Positions 12,404-23,848 of a DNA stretch of 64,000 nt are shown here, piece after piece. The stretch covers positions 1,034,597 through 1,098,596 of the forward strand of contig NW_023998465.1 in NCBI RefSeq assembly GCF_014805625.2, given 5' to 3'. The DNA is from Glossina fuscipes. Lineage: Eukaryota; Arthropoda; Insecta; Diptera; Glossinidae. Numbering within the stretch: position 1 is the first letter of the stretch; every line of letters begins with the position of its first letter. Below the pieces are notes generated by a model, which saw only the letters and a program-made list of their open reading frames with translations, had not been told where the DNA came from and did no database searches. Position numbers and translations under genes: made by a program.

Positions 12404-12610
12404 ATGAAGAGCTATCCCACAAATTTTCAGGTAGTGAGAATAAATTACCAAAAGAAAAATTCACACAATCGCCACAACAAAAACAAAAACTCCTATACTA
12501 ACCACAACAACAGAAACCAATATCACAACAATAATCAAAACAGGAATTATAACAATAACAACAATTTTAATAGAAACAATAATAATAACAGAAATTTCAA
12601 CTATCAATAA
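12404..12610 (+). pseudogene. gypsy gag C-terminal tail, Asn-rich
   Basis: A 68-codon frame rich in Asn, His, Tyr and Arg (runs of AAC/AAT/CAC). Low-complexity basic, Asn-rich tails are common at the nucleocapsid end of insect gypsy Gag proteins. Its position just upstream of the protease supports this role. There is no CCHC knuckle. Low-complexity sequence alone would not be convincing without the context. Confidence 0.5.
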
Positions 12611-12784
12611 TAACAGAAATCAAAGAAACAACAACCACAACAACCGTATACATGCAATAGAAGACCAGGGAAACGGATTTCACCCGGATTCCTTATCGAT
12701 GCCCCTGAATTCGGGACAAAACACTTAAACCAGGTATCCACCGAGTACACAAAACAAGCCAACTCCCATATCTTCTCTCTCTCA

Positions 12785-13351
12785 AAACTATCCAAATATA
12801 TATTACTAGATATTAAAAATGCAGACATCAGCCTCTGCAAAGCACGCCTTTTGGAAGATTACCCACTAAACAACACACAATGTATTAATCTAACAGGAAT
12901 AACCAACGAACGTATAGAAACATTGGGAACTACACATTTGAATATAAATCTAGGAAACGAAATCACTCAACATAAAATACAGCTAGCAGACCAAAACTTC
13001 CGGATAAAAACCGATGGAGTCATAGGAACAGATTTCCTACACAAGTATGCTTGCAATATAAATTATGAAAATTTCTCTCTTACAGTTAATACACACGACC
13101 ACCAAATTCAGGTCCCCATATACGATGAAATACTTAATAAAAACAACATATTTCTTCCCCCAAGATGCCAAATTATAGTCCTCATAGATATCAAAATAGA
13201 CAACGACGCTTTAGTACTAAATAGAAGAACACAAAAAGGAATATTTTTAGCCAATTCAATAACACCAAAAAACGGACACGAACACATTAAAATATTAAAT
13301 ACACTAGATAAAGAAGTCACAATACACAGTATTCCACAGTATTCCACCTAG
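12785..13351 (+). pseudogene. gypsy aspartic protease and linker
   Basis: The segment reads KYILLDIKNADISLCKARLL where retropepsins have an LDTGA-S block, so the catalytic D-T/S-G triad is changed to D-I-K. It continues open through GVIGTDFLHKYACNINYENF, the ILG-DFL strand and C-terminal helix region of gypsy proteases. The open frame from 12851 runs 166 codons to a TAG at 13349. It would cut Gag-Pol in an active element. The loss of the active-site Gly/Thr argues that it is dead. Confidence 0.65.
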
Positions 13352-13377
13352 AAAATGAACCGCTCACAGCAAATAAT

Positions 13378-14085
13378 TTGTATACACAAAACATAGAAAC
13401 AAACGACAATAAAACAGTGTACATAACAAACTATAAATTACCCAACACACAAACTGACACCATACATACCCAGGTAGAAGAATTATTACAACAAAACATT
13501 ATAGAACCCTCAGTTAACCCCTATAAATCACCACTCTTAGTAGTACCCAAAAAAATCAGACAGACATAAAGAAATGGCGACTAGCAGTTGACTACAGAAA
13601 ACTAAACGAGAAAATAGAAACGATAAATTCCTCCTTACAAGATTAGAAGACATCCTAGATAGACTAGGACGAGCAAAATATTTCTCCACTTTGGACATGA
13701 CAAACTCATTTCATCAAATAAAACTGAACAAAAACTCGCGACCCTTAACCGCCTTTTCAGCAGCAAATGCACATTATCAATGCACGAGACTTCCATTCGG
13801 ACTAAAAATTTCGCTAACAGTTTTCAAAGAATGTTAACCATAGCTTTATCAGGACTAGACACCGAAGCATTTTTATATGTCGTAGGCGACATAATAATAC
13901 ACGGATGTAGCTTTGAGCATCACAGCAGAAATCTAAAGAAAATACTAGCACGATTTAACAAATACAACCTAAGACTAAATCCATCCCAATGCAACTTCCT
14001 ACAACCAGAATAGGTTACCTATTTAGAACACATAATAACACCCGAAGGCATAAAACCAGATCCGGCTAAGTACGAAACAATAAAA
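13378..14085 (+). pseudogene. gypsy reverse transcriptase, frameshifted
   Basis: QNIIEPSVNPYKSPLLVVPK (13493-13552) is the first RT block. After a frameshift LAVDYRKLNEKIE (about 13590) and LGRAKYFSTLDMTNSFHQIK (about 13665-13725) follow, with the catalytic LDM Asp present. A further frameshift comes before FLYVVGDIIIHG (about 13870), where the YVDD catalytic pair has become YVVGD. LNKYNLRLNPSQCNFLQ-like sequence then gives the thumb block (FNKYNLRLNPSQCNFL). At least two frameshifts and the damaged YxDD box make this non-functional. Confidence 0.82.
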
Positions 14086-14279
14086 AGCTAACCCCAACCC
14101 AAATTATCAAGAAAATTTATCACAGAAAATTTATGAAAGACTTTGCTAACATGGCAAAAAACGATCTCCTGAAAAAAGGTAAATACTTCGAATGGACAAC
14201 CCAATGTAATCAGTCATTCCTAGAACTCAATAACAAACTAAACAAAACCACCCATATTACAATATCCAAGCAAATCCCT

Positions 14280-14961
14280 AAACAAGCATGAAAAAAACAA
14301 ACCAATTATAGAAAAAGAACTACTCGCAATCCACTTTGGAATAACACATTTCAGACCCTACTTATTCGGCAAAAAATTCACAGTGATAACTGATCACAGA
14401 CCATTAGTAGCACTATTCTCCCACAAAAACCCCACCTCAAAATTAACCAGAATAAGAATAGAATTATCGGACTACTATTTCGACATAATTTACAAAAAAG
14501 GTTCAAGAAACGCTAACGCTGACGCCTTATCAACGATAAATATAAATTCGGATGTATTAAAAATGATGATTCCAATATCCAGAGAGGAAGACCAAGAACG
14601 GATTAAAAAGACGTTATTCATAACCAGAAGCAAATCGGCAAAAGAGAATACACTCAATGAACAACTAAATATGTGGGAATGCACGTCAATAAATGACATT
14701 AAGAACACAAAAAAATTAGAATTCAAATTCGAAAGCGGTATGAAAGATATGATAATTAAAAATGTTAAAGAATTAAACTGCACACGTGCGAGGTGTAATG
14801 AATATCCAGACCATTTCGATGCGCTCTTGGAAAAATTGACATCAAAACTAAACAAATTAAATTCCTTAGGCTATCCATTAAGTCTACGTGATGATATATT
14901 TAAATACATATCCAAAGAGATATTAAAAGAAAAATTCAACAATATTAAAAGTACCGCATAA
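14280..14961 (+). pseudogene. gypsy RNase H and connector
   Basis: KPIIEKELLAIHFGITHFRP (from about 14310) contains the RNase H Glu, and TDHRPLVALFSHKNP (from about 14389) the TDH--L box. GSRNANADALSTI (about 14505-14540) is the final NxxADALSR block with its Asp. From 14383 the frame is open for 192 codons into a connector of about 130 residues rich in Lys and Glu. A TGA near 14289 and a shift to the integrase frame at about 14955 are the only breaks from here on. Confidence 0.75.
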
Positions 14962-16037
14962 ATATACTATTATACAAAGAAAGAGAAAGATTATATGATG
15001 ATAAAGAAAAGTGCAAATTAATAGTAGAATACCACACTTGCCCACACTCAGGACATTTCGGAATAAGAAAAACATTCCAAAAATTAAGCCAAAAATACAT
15101 CTGGCGCAATATGTTCAAGATGATAAAAAATTATATAAAACAATGCCACATTTGCCAAACAAGCAAACAAACCAAACATACAAAAGAACCTCTCACAATA
15201 ACAGATACACCGTTCACATCTTTTGAAACACTAAGTATAGACACAGTAGGACCAATAAAACCTTCAAATAATTTCGGATATATATTAACAATCCAATGCG
15301 AATTAACAAAGTATATAATTGCACATCCTATTGCAGATAAAAGCGCAAAATCATTTGCCAAAATTTTAACAAAAGAGATAATACTTAAATACGGCCAATT
15401 TAAAACATTAAAATCTGACAGAGGAACAGAATTCAACAATGAACTAATAAAAGAAATTTGTCTATTACTAAATATCGAGCAAAAGTTCTCAACCCGCTAC
15501 CACCACGAAACCTTAGGTACAATTGAAAGAAATCACAGAGTTCTTAACGAATACCTTTTAACCTTTGCAAGAAACAATGATTGGGATAAATGGATACCAT
15601 ACTATACTTTCGCATATAACACTACCCCTCACGTAGAAACACAATATACACCTTTTGAATTGATATACGGAAAATTGCCATACATGCCCAACGAAACAAT
15701 ATTAAATTCAAATCCTACATACAACCCAGAAAACTACATAAATGAGCTAAAAACAAAATTAAAATATTCTTTAGAAAAGGCTAAAAGATTTTTAGAAAAA
15801 GCAAAAGCGGCAAGAACACAACTATCAAAAGAAAATTACACTACTCCAATCGATATAAACATAGGAGATCAAATCCTATTAAAGAAACACAACAGGAAAA
15901 GATTAGATAAACCCTATGAAGGACCATACGAAGTAATAGATATAGAAGAACCCAATGTCACGATACAAATTAAAGATAAACCAAAAACTGTACATAAAAA
16001 TTTAATTAAGAGATACAATACAATAGATGTAAACTAA
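14955..16037 (+). CDS. gypsy integrase, open frame with complete DDE set
   Basis: The frame is open from about 14955 to a TAA at 16035-16037; the first in-frame ATG after the zinc finger is at 15111. N-terminal HHCC zinc binding: EYHTCPHSGHFG (about 15028-15063) supplies the His pair and QCHICQTSK (about 15141) the Cys pair. The catalytic core has SIDTVGP (first Asp), KSDRGTEF (second Asp) and LGTIERNHR (Glu). The C-terminal part has GDQILLKKHNRKRLDKPYEG and GPYEVIDIE, the GPY/F domain of gypsy integrases. The enzyme joins element cDNA to chromosomal DNA. It sits in an otherwise broken pol, so it may simply have escaped damage by chance. It has no start codon of its own, as expected for a polyprotein part. 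Confidence 0.85.
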   Translation, partial: RINILLYKERERLYDDKEKCKLIVEYHTCPHSGHFGIRKTFQKLSQKYIWRNMFKMIKNYIKQCHICQTSKQTKHTKEPLTITDTPFTSFETLSIDTVGPIKPSNNFGYILTIQCELTKYIIAHPIADKSAKSFAKILTKEIILKYGQFKTLKSDRGTEFNNELIKEICLLLNIEQKFSTRYHHETLGTIERNHRVLNEYLLTFARNNDWDKWIPYYTFAYNTTPHVETQYTPFELIYGKLPYMPNETILNSNPTYNPENYINELKTKLKYSLEKAKRFLEKAKAARTQLSKENYTTPIDINIGDQILLKKHNRKRLDKPYEGPYEVIDIEEPNVTIQIKDKPKTVHKNLIKRYNTIDVN

Positions 16038-16039
16038 AT

Positions 16040-16345
16040 TTATTTAAGAAAACCAAATCTAATTAAGAGGAGAAACACAAAAATTACAAATATTTAGAAA
16101 TGAAAAACTGCAAACCAATCCACTTTGAAGCGGATGCATAATTCTGTAGCAAAAAAAGAAAAACAAAAATTTTGTCGCACTTCAACTGCATTTCGAAATG
16201 CAATACGATACCAGGCGCCCCAATTAATTAGTGATTACGTTAGTATAATGTCACCTGGTAGAATTAAGTATAAATAGTGCAAACTTGAATAAAGAATTTT
16301 AATTGTTATCTTACAAGCAATTCAAAAGCGTTTAACTTGCTAAAC
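16040..16345 (+). repeat. 3' end / LTR-like region of the gypsy element
   Basis: A purine-rich run (taagaggagaaac, about 16062-16074) follows the integrase stop and could be the polypurine tract. TATAAATAG at about 16269 and AATAAA at about 16288 give the promoter and polyadenylation arrangement of an LTR. No second copy is visible upstream of 12404, so the LTR ends cannot be fixed. Confidence 0.5.
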
Positions 16346-16789
16346 TAAAATACAAGCTTAAATCATAGGGACCGTCTCTTGCCGAGATTTATTGGCACTT
16401 TATGAGACGGACAGACTTGGCGCTTATGAAGCCGAGCAGAATAGGGAATCAAACATAGCACGACTTACACCTCATCCCTTACTTCATTACATTATAATGT
16501 AATTGAAAAAATATATGAAAGGAAATCAAATAAAAATTAGACTTATCTGTAAAAACCACGAGCTGGATTAGAACGAATGAATACAGTTTCAATTACAATT
16601 ATTCTATTTTTCACACCATCAAAAGTATGTCACAGGAATTTGCCGTCGCCAGTGACCAGTGAGAATGTCATGCGAAATCAAACAGATTACATTTTGATAC
16701 GTAAAAATTTGGAATAACCGTTAAAAAAGCCAGTACCTTCCTAGGAGTGCCATCAAATCATCATCTTTCGGGAAATTGGCCTACCTCTT
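16346..16789. other. no gene seen
   Basis: Sequence between the gypsy 3' end and the next LINE relic. No recognised similarity. Confidence 0.35.
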
Positions 16790-17236
16790 CGTCTTCATTT
16801 CATCAAATACATTGTACTGTAGGTGGTTTTGTATGCCCTAGAAACGTGGACATTAGAAATTGGTACAATAAATAGACGAAGATTTTGAGATGTTTGGTAA
16901 TCGCAGAATTCTAACTATATCGCGGGCAAATCGCACATCCAATGTCGAAATTCTAAGAGGAATAAACACTAAGCTTGAGCTGTTAAAGTATGTTATAGAG
17001 CGAAAAATTGCGTATTTTCAACACATGGTACGTGGAGAAAAATATGACCTCCTGCGCTTAATATTGGAAGGCCGTATAGTAGGGAGTAGACAAATTGGCA
17101 GAAAACAAATGTCATGGCTGCGTAATATTCGAAATTGGACAGGGCTGAGAACCATAAGTGAAATCATACATACTGCAAAGAGCAACAAAGGCATAATTGT
17201 TTTTGTAACGACGTCGATGACCATCTATGCAACCTA
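16790..17236 (+). pseudogene. endonuclease-reverse transcriptase LINE, C-terminal region
   Basis: ALETWTLEIGTINRRRF-like sequence (about 16830-16885, with a stop) leads into a 115-codon open frame: RRILTISRANRTSNVEILRG, then ELLKYVIERKIAYFQHMVRG, then YDLLRLILEGRIVGSRQIGR and KQMSWLRNIRNWTG. This YGCETW, RR-L-ISW--TN-EVL, RK--YFGHI-R, LILEGKI-G-R--GRR--SWL order is the conserved post-RT domain of endonuclease-RT LINEs common in invertebrates. The RT itself is absent upstream, so only the 3' end survives. It differs from family A and the R1-type element. Confidence 0.78.
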
Positions 17237-17319
17237 GAAGATGTGTTCTCAAGGCTGTTAGACTCGAATCTCAGGTATATTTGGTAAAACCCAGCTCTTG
17301 GGTTCAGAGGTATGATTTT

Positions 17320-18335
17320 AAAATTCACAGGCTGACGCCTCCAAAACGCTGAAAGATCTAAAAAGCTTCCTGATTACAATTTATATACGCATCGCGGAAC
17401 CATTAACGAAGCTAACTAGGAAGGGAAGCACTCAAATTAAGACGAACCTAGGAAGGTATTGATAACTCTCACTGAAGAAGCATTGTATGCTCTCAATGAT
17501 CTTAAAAGTTTGCTAATGTCATCAAAGGTATTAATAACCGTTAAATTTGACAACCGATACTCCGATGCGACTAGTGTTGCCCCAACATTGTTTGGCGGTA
17601 GATAGCGTATATCTCACGCTGTTCGAATAACATGGAGAAAAATTTCACTTCTGGCCCCTAAACAACTTGCTATTATATTTGTATGGAGCCAAGAAGATAA
17701 GAATATATGTTGGCTTTCAAGCGCTAACATGTGCGTCAGGTAACCAGAATCATAATAGAGAGTGAAAAAGATGGAAATCTACAGTTGAGAAATATAATTG
17801 CGAAATCATATATAAGTCAGCAAAATCGATGCCCTTTCGCGATTGGAATCGGATTTAAACCAGATTGACACTTTAAGTGATGAAGTTACAATGACAGCAT
17901 GAGAAATTAGATCAGTATTCAATCTGGTCCTACCGTCGGACTTGAAACCGTGACGGGTAATGGGATTTAGAAGATTAACAAGGTTAATGTATTCATTCTG
18001 ACAGCATCATCCACTCTGCTGAACCAGATTAAAACCCTCTAAATATTAAAGCCCTTCTAAACGTCTCTCGTATTAGTAATTAATGATTACAATTAGAAGT
18101 ACTGAAGGCATGTTCAAATATAAAAGTGTATTAACGGAATAAAGATGCGTGAATGATTTGTCACAAAAATACAAGGCGGTATTTTTATCACACTTCACTT
18201 CGTACGAAATCAGAATTACTCAACAGGCTGTTGAAGACATAACTGATCCACAGAGGAATTGTAAAATTATTGGGGACAAAAACAAACGAGCCCCTTAATA
18301 CCCAAGGGAAAATGGGCCACAAATTTTAGAGAAAT
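17320..18335 (+). pseudogene. gypsy-type pol relic (RT end, RNase H, start of integrase)
   Basis: KTLKDLKSFL then RIAEPLTKLTRKGSTQIKTN (about 17340-17445) is the RT/RNase H junction of gypsy elements (RSFLGL, YRRFI--YA-L-RPLT). After frame changes, LTEEALYALNDLKSLLMSSK (about 17465-17530) and a KYNCEI then DALSRLESDLNQID region (about 17790-17870) follow, the latter being the ADALSR box. VEDITDPQRNCKIIGDKNKR (about 18230-18290) matches the region leading into the integrase zinc finger of envelope-bearing gypsy elements. There are many stops, so this is an old copy. It is a different lineage from the 12404 element by sequence. Confidence 0.65.
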
Positions 18336-18439
18336 TTTACTTTCCTCGCATTAGATGCCTGATCAAAGAATATACCAGAAACTGGATGATTTGTAAAATA
18401 AATAAATATGGAGGGCCCTCTATAAAACAAATTACAAGT

Positions 18440-18925
18440 CAGCTATTTTCGAGATTCAGGGCTTGAAATTTTAAAGTTGCGTTGACAAATTCTCGAAAGT
18501 TGAAAATTATTTAAAATACAGAATCGTCTTCGACCCGCTTAAAAAGGACTCTACACAAGGTCTTACATTATTTTACCGCATGATTACATCGCATAATGAG
18601 AGGGGATTCCTAAGACCGCCTTAGTAAAATTTTTGGAATTAAGATATATTTCACACCTACCCAAAGCAGCGAGGCAAATGAATAGGCGGAAAGATACCAC
18701 TCGACCCTTATTGAAATCTTTCGATGTGTGTGCAAGGAAAAGAAAAATCTTGCACCAAAGTTCTCGATCAAATAGCCACTTCTACCATTCCATTAAAGAG
18801 CCACTTTCAACTTTGCTCAACTTTCGAGAATGGGTTAATGAAAATATTCGTGGTCTTACCGAGTCCAACCGAAATGTTAGTAATGATTATTTAAACAGGA
18901 ATAGTTCGAACCAGGTAGAATAAAC
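18440..18925 (+). pseudogene. unassigned coding-like stretch after gypsy pol relic
   Basis: An open frame of 96 codons from 18633 is basic and Asn/Ser-rich (KAARQMNRRKDTTRPLLKSF, then FREWVNENIRGLTESNRNVS). Upstream, in another frame, LTLFYRMITSHNERGFLRPP looks like the same protein before a frameshift, since ITSHNERG joins smoothly to the later frame. I do not recognise the protein. Its place after the pol relic suggests a further element frame, but an independent gene remnant is possible. Confidence 0.3.
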
Positions 18926-20469
18926 CGTGATATATGAAAACGAAGACCAGATCAACGCCTGCTTTAAATAATTAAGAATAATATCACGCCACCACAAAGA
19001 ACATAAACATAAGCTGACTTGGATAGTAGGATAAGTTTTCAGCTTTAGATAATTTTTTGACTCAATACAGTCATGCCACACTGACCAAAGAAAAAAATTT
19101 TTAAAGAGCTTCTGCGAACGAGAATCTTGATTTAAACAGCACAAAGTTTCAACTGATAACTAGATAATCTTTCGTGCGAACACGGGAAAGAATTACCACA
19201 AATTCGAGGGAAAAAATTTAGGAGAAGCCGTCTATGTGTCCTTGATACAATAGAGTTTTAATATCATCTGTTTCTTTCATATCGCAACGAAAACTAGTCA
19301 ACTTATTGTAATTATAAGCGGGAAATTATCCTAGACAATGAACAAATGGATGAAACAGCACGGAAAGGAATATTCAAATCTGAAAAAAATTTTTATGGAC
19401 CTCGCACTGCAAACCGACGAAGAAAAATTAACAAAATTTATTTTAACCAAAGATCGCGTCTATAATACGTGTCGAGCCTTTAAACGCATTTTTGCCAAAA
19501 CCTAAACGGTACAAAAAACTTCTACAATTTTTACTATTTCCAATCGAGTATTTCTAAGACATTTTCTAGAGAGATTTTCCTTAAACCAGTTCGTTGTTAG
19601 CAAAAGAGTGCTTTAAGTTGGCTGAATATTTTGTGTTGACATTTTCAGCAATCATTCATAAATAAAAATTTGTAAAAACCACCCTACACATATCTAGGTG
19701 CACATATCGTTCAAATTTTTGTATTTTGTTAAAACAACTCCAATGCGTTTGTTAAGAACAACAGTTGTACATACATAAGTATATGCAATATTAAGAATAT
19801 TAATTCTATGCAGCATCATAATTGAGTAACATGCTACTACACCTAATCTTTAATTTCATTCAAAAAAGGACACGAAAAAAGTATACACAAAAATAAAAAA
19901 GCGATCACGTTGTCTGTAACTTATGTAATTTTTTCGATTTGTCAAATGTGCTTATATACGTTCGTGTAAAAGAAGTGAATGCATGCATTTTGTTAGTGTA
20001 AGCACAAATTTATTATTTTGCACGAAAATATTATTGTTATTCGTTTTAATTGTTCTATAAATACGTAATAAAATTTTGCAATGGCAGTCAATCGACTAAA
20101 ATCTTGTCTTGTTTAATTAGTTTCATGTTTCCTTCAAGTTCCAAGTGCTTGAAAGGAAAAATAGGCAAAAGGTATAAAAAATAGTGTCAGTCCAAATGTA
20201 TATGTTTGGACTGATCAACGCTAATTCACATGTTAACAATTTTGTTCTTTAAACATATTTGGGTTCTATATTATAATAGGTTTTGTAATAACTATATGAA
20301 TTTTTGTTGCTTTCGGATTTGTCATCCGCAAAGTGTTGTGTAGACCTAGCAGAAACTAGGTTGTGTGTGTAGATGAAACATATCCTAACAATCAAAGTGT
20401 AGATAATAGTACAACACTAGAATGCGATGAAAATTATATACATAATCAAGTGGAAGAAGAGTAATCCTT
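18926..20469. other. no supportable gene
   Basis: AT-rich sequence. A TATAAATACGTAATAAAA string near 20056 resembles an LTR-type promoter/poly(A) pair and lies upstream of the copia relic, but no repeat partner is visible. Confidence 0.3.
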
Positions 20470-21430
20470 TCTTAAGAGGGAGGACAACGGTACTGACGAT
20501 AATCATGAAAAGTGACGTCATTTTCAGAAGGAAGGACCCAGGAAGACTTAAATTTGCATGTTGTGGAAAGCGGACAATCTGAATAAATGATATAACATCT
20601 TGAGTATTGTCTAAGTTCCATAAACAGAAAAAATGTTTCATTAAAGCCGAGTTTAACTAATTGGAAAAATGCACTGAAGAGAGTGCACATCTAGTTATCG
20701 AAAAAAAGACTTCGGTTGATTTTCCAAACGGCCGGAAAGCCATAGGGTGAGAATGGGTGTTTACGTTTAAAAGAAATAAAGATGATGACCTTGGAATATG
20801 CACAGCCAAATTGATAGCGAAGATATATATTTAGCAATTTAGTATTGATTACAAAGATGCTGTTTTTCTGTAGTAACGTGCTCTACAATGCTAACAACTA
20901 CTACTATTTATCATAAAATGCATTTGGTTAAGGTGGACATAACGCACGTAAAAGATGATCTTCTTGGCTACGTGAAACAGTCGTTGAAAATGAGTTCTAT
21001 CTGCATAAGAAGTAACAAGACGGAAAATTAAAATTAGCAATTTATATTAACGACACGCTCATTGGGAGCAAGGATAAAAATCTTCTAGGGAACACAAAAA
21101 TTCAGATTACGATTGAATTTGAAAAGGTGGACAAAGGCCGCCCGCATCATTTCCTTGGAATGGAAAATGAATGGAACGAGCTTTGGGTTCTATTACTGTC
21201 GCATAAATAACGTAATAGTGTCTACATCCTTCCTGTCTGTTTATAAAAAATTTTATGGCAACTCGAAAATTCCACTTTAGAAGGGTTGCAGGCGTATGAG
21301 ACCGATGCACATGCCTTTGCTGAGCTAGCAAGTTCGTGAAATGTAGGAGTGGATTCATATTTTTGGATCACTGACACTCCTCAGACTATTACAACTAAAT
21401 TGTACACTTTCCGTTACATCCATCTGGAGT
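20470..21430 (+). pseudogene. Ty1/copia reverse transcriptase relic
   Basis: FPNGRKAIG (about 20715-20742) then a stop, then EWVFTFKRNKDDDLGICTAK and LIAKI (20745-20823) match the copia RT opening (GRKAIG-KWVFK-K---G---YKARLVAKG). DYKDAVF follows. HLVKVDI (about 20922) is the remnant of H-MDVKTAFL. LIGSKDKNLLGNTKIQITIE then FEKVDKGRPHHFLGMENEW (21057-21176) match the block after YVDD, ending in the FEM-D-G----FLGM motif. The YVDD segment itself is lost. Stops and frame changes throughout. No LTR is identified. Confidence 0.75.
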
Positions 21431-22639
21431 ATAATTTTTCGTATATTTTGTGCTTTAAAAGCCTGATCCCATGTATGTCTCCCTTATAGCTTTAGACATT
21501 TATGCAGTAAATGTAAAGCTGAATTTTCATGCCTGACATTGTCGTTTTGCATCTTTCTGTATACCATACAGTAACACAAACAAATTAAAGTGTCCAGTTT
21601 TTAGGAATTAGTTTAATTTTTTGTATTTTTATTTTTCTTCATTCATTCATTCAAGTACATAAACGTTACTTTTCTCAAAAACATATATCATAAGAAAAAG
21701 TTTCTTCTATTTCTCCTATATATTTCCCAATCTGTGCATTTTATTTAAAACTCAAATCTGTTTTGGTTGTCATTACAAATAAGCATAGTAAACTTCATTG
21801 AAAGTCATTTTTGTGCTTTTCTGTTGTTATTATTGTCATTGCACACTTTACAAATATGCATTAGTAAGATTTCGCAGAATTTACATTAGAATAGTATTGC
21901 AAGAATTCTTTTTAATATTCTAGACTTCACTTAGTGTCTTATTTTCTTAAGCAATTTCTTGATTTGTATTTTCTATCGTGGTTACATTCCCTTACGCAAA
22001 TGGCACGTATTTTTTATCTTTTTTTTTCATTCACTTCAATAATTAAATAATTTTTCTTTTTACATAAAGACCCTTACATTTTCAAACATTCACAAGTGAA
22101 TGCTGCGGAGCGACTGAGTCAATCAACCACATAGACGAATTAAAATCGCATATCTTAATTTACTCAATATTTCTTTGTTGACGTTTCACAATATTTCAAT
22201 GTGCGTTTTATTTCTTTTTCTTTCGCAACCATTCACTCTTTAATCGCTCTACCCCATCTCTCGTTCCGAAAATCGAGCTAAGGCCGACAAACCGACAAAA
22301 ATAATGTCAAGACATCTCCCTTCATTAAATACTCTCCGCTCCGAGGGCTTAACAACCTGTCAGTGCATGGTTGCACTCTCTTTTTAACGCTAGAACAACT
22401 AAAACCGCTTATATTACATTTCCCAAAAGCAGTCGAAATGACTAATTAATTTTTAATATTTTTTTATATTATTTAAAGTTATATAATATGTTATTACTAA
22501 ATATTAAATAATAAAGAAAACAAGAAAAAAGTACTTTACGCATTATTACATGCATTACGTAAATTTTTTGCAAATTTAAAATTGAAATTAAATATTATAC
22601 GTTTTGTTATTGTGACAAAGTCGCACTTGACAAATCCTG
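21431..22639. other. no supportable gene
   Basis: AT-rich region with T-runs. A more GC-balanced patch at about 22240-22420 has the look of an LTR or element end but shows no partner repeat here. Confidence 0.3.
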
Positions 22640-23115
22640 TGTCAGTTAGGATGGTTTGCATTTGGTGAGGTTGCAGCTGGCCTCTATGAACATTTTGGGT
22701 CTTGTAACATCAAATTTTTTGCTATTAGAAAATTTAATAGTTTTCGGTAAAAGTTTTTTATTACTTTCATGAATTTTCACGAATTTGTGCTTCAAAGTTA
22801 GAACAGCCACTTTCTTATTTGATTTGGTAAGAAAACAATTCTTTGATTTATATAGCAGAAGGGAAAAACGCGGCAGTTTATCCATTTGTTGGTTGGCTGC
22901 TTTTGGTAGTTCGTTTCTGTTTCCTCTAATAGTCTCCACTAGAGTTTTTTTGAGAGCTTTTTTTTAGAGATGTGCTTTGTCGCTAGCGCCAGGCTAGTGA
23001 AGAAGTTGTCGGTCGTAATATTTCTTCCACATTCTATACATGGCTGGAGAAGTTTCATAACAACATATTCACTCAGAAGCTTTGACGATGGTCATTATTC
23101 ATTTTTCCCCAAATA
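22640..23115 (-). pseudogene. piggyBac transposase, C-terminal half of core
   Basis: On the minus strand: KLLSEYVVMKLLQPCIECGR then NITTDNFFTSLALA (about 23000-23085), with the second catalytic Asp in TTDNFFTS, then ETIRGNRNELPKAANQQMDK, then KSNKKVAVLTLKHKFVKIHE and KFDVTRPKMF down to about 22640. These are the consecutive conserved blocks of piggyBac-family transposases (G-RGNR-ELP, K-KK-V-LLST, GVD--DQM). The third Asp region (DVTDQM) is degraded to DVTRPK. It is the same gene as the segment at 24055-24645, displaced by inserted DNA. Confidence 0.85.
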
Positions 23116-23448
23116 AAGAAAACGATTCAAAATATGCACAAAATATTCAAGCATTTGGAGCCTGCTTTAAGCACTCTTACTTGTTCAAAGCAATTGTATC
23201 GGCCCACGACAACACTCGATGAAGAGCATTGAAGCAGGTTTAAATAGGAGAAATATGCAAAGAGTACAAGTATTGCAATTACATTTAAGAACTCCACCGG
23301 TAATACGCTTACATACATAAGGTATAGCGCAAACTACAATTATAGTTGTACTACCCGTATGAAGCACAAGTTCAACTACGAACGTTGTAACCGCAAGAAC
23401 TTTAATATACGCTATTGGAGCTGGAGTTACCGCGGCTGTTGGCACCAG
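23116..23448. other. inserted sequence left of the assembly gap
   Basis: About 330 bases lie between the piggyBac C-terminal half and the N run. No coding similarity is recognised. With the gap and the mariner tail it forms the DNA that splits the piggyBac gene. Confidence 0.4.
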
Positions 23449-23848
23449 NNNNNNNNNNNNNNNNNNNNNNNNNNNNNNNNNNNNNNNNNNNNNNNNNNNN
23501 NNNNNNNNNNNNNNNNNNNNNNNNNNNNNNNNNNNNNNNNNNNNNNNNNNNNNNNNNNNNNNNNNNNNNNNNNNNNNNNNNNNNNNNNNNNNNNNNNNNN
23601 NNNNNNNNNNNNNNNNNNNNNNNNNNNNNNNNNNNNNNNNNNNNNNNNNNNNNNNNNNNNNNNNNNNNNNNNNNNNNNNNNNNNNNNNNNNNNNNNNNNN
23701 NNNNNNNNNNNNNNNNNNNNNNNNNNNNNNNNNNNNNNNNNNNNNNNNNNNNNNNNNNNNNNNNNNNNNNNNNNNNNNNNNNNNNNNNNNNNNNNNNNNN
23801 NNNNNNNNNNNNNNNNNNNNNNNNNNNNNNNNNNNNNNNNNNNNNNNN
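23449..23848. other. assembly gap (400 N)
   Basis: A run of exactly 400 undetermined bases. Open frames running through it are artefacts. The mariner tail immediately to its right suggests that the hidden sequence includes mariner transposase. Confidence 0.98.

Larger units (their letters stand above)
12404..16345 (+). mobile_element. Ty3/gypsy LTR retrotransposon, 5'-incomplete
   Basis: The order is gag tail, protease, reverse transcriptase, RNase H, connector, integrase, then an LTR-like 3' end, which is the Metaviridae gypsy order. No envelope frame follows the integrase. The coding strand is A-rich with many AAA and ACA codons, unlike the T-rich LINE copies, so the element stands out by composition. 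The 5' LTR and most of gag are not visible. The pol part downstream of 14300 is the best preserved coding stretch in the window. Confidence 0.85.
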
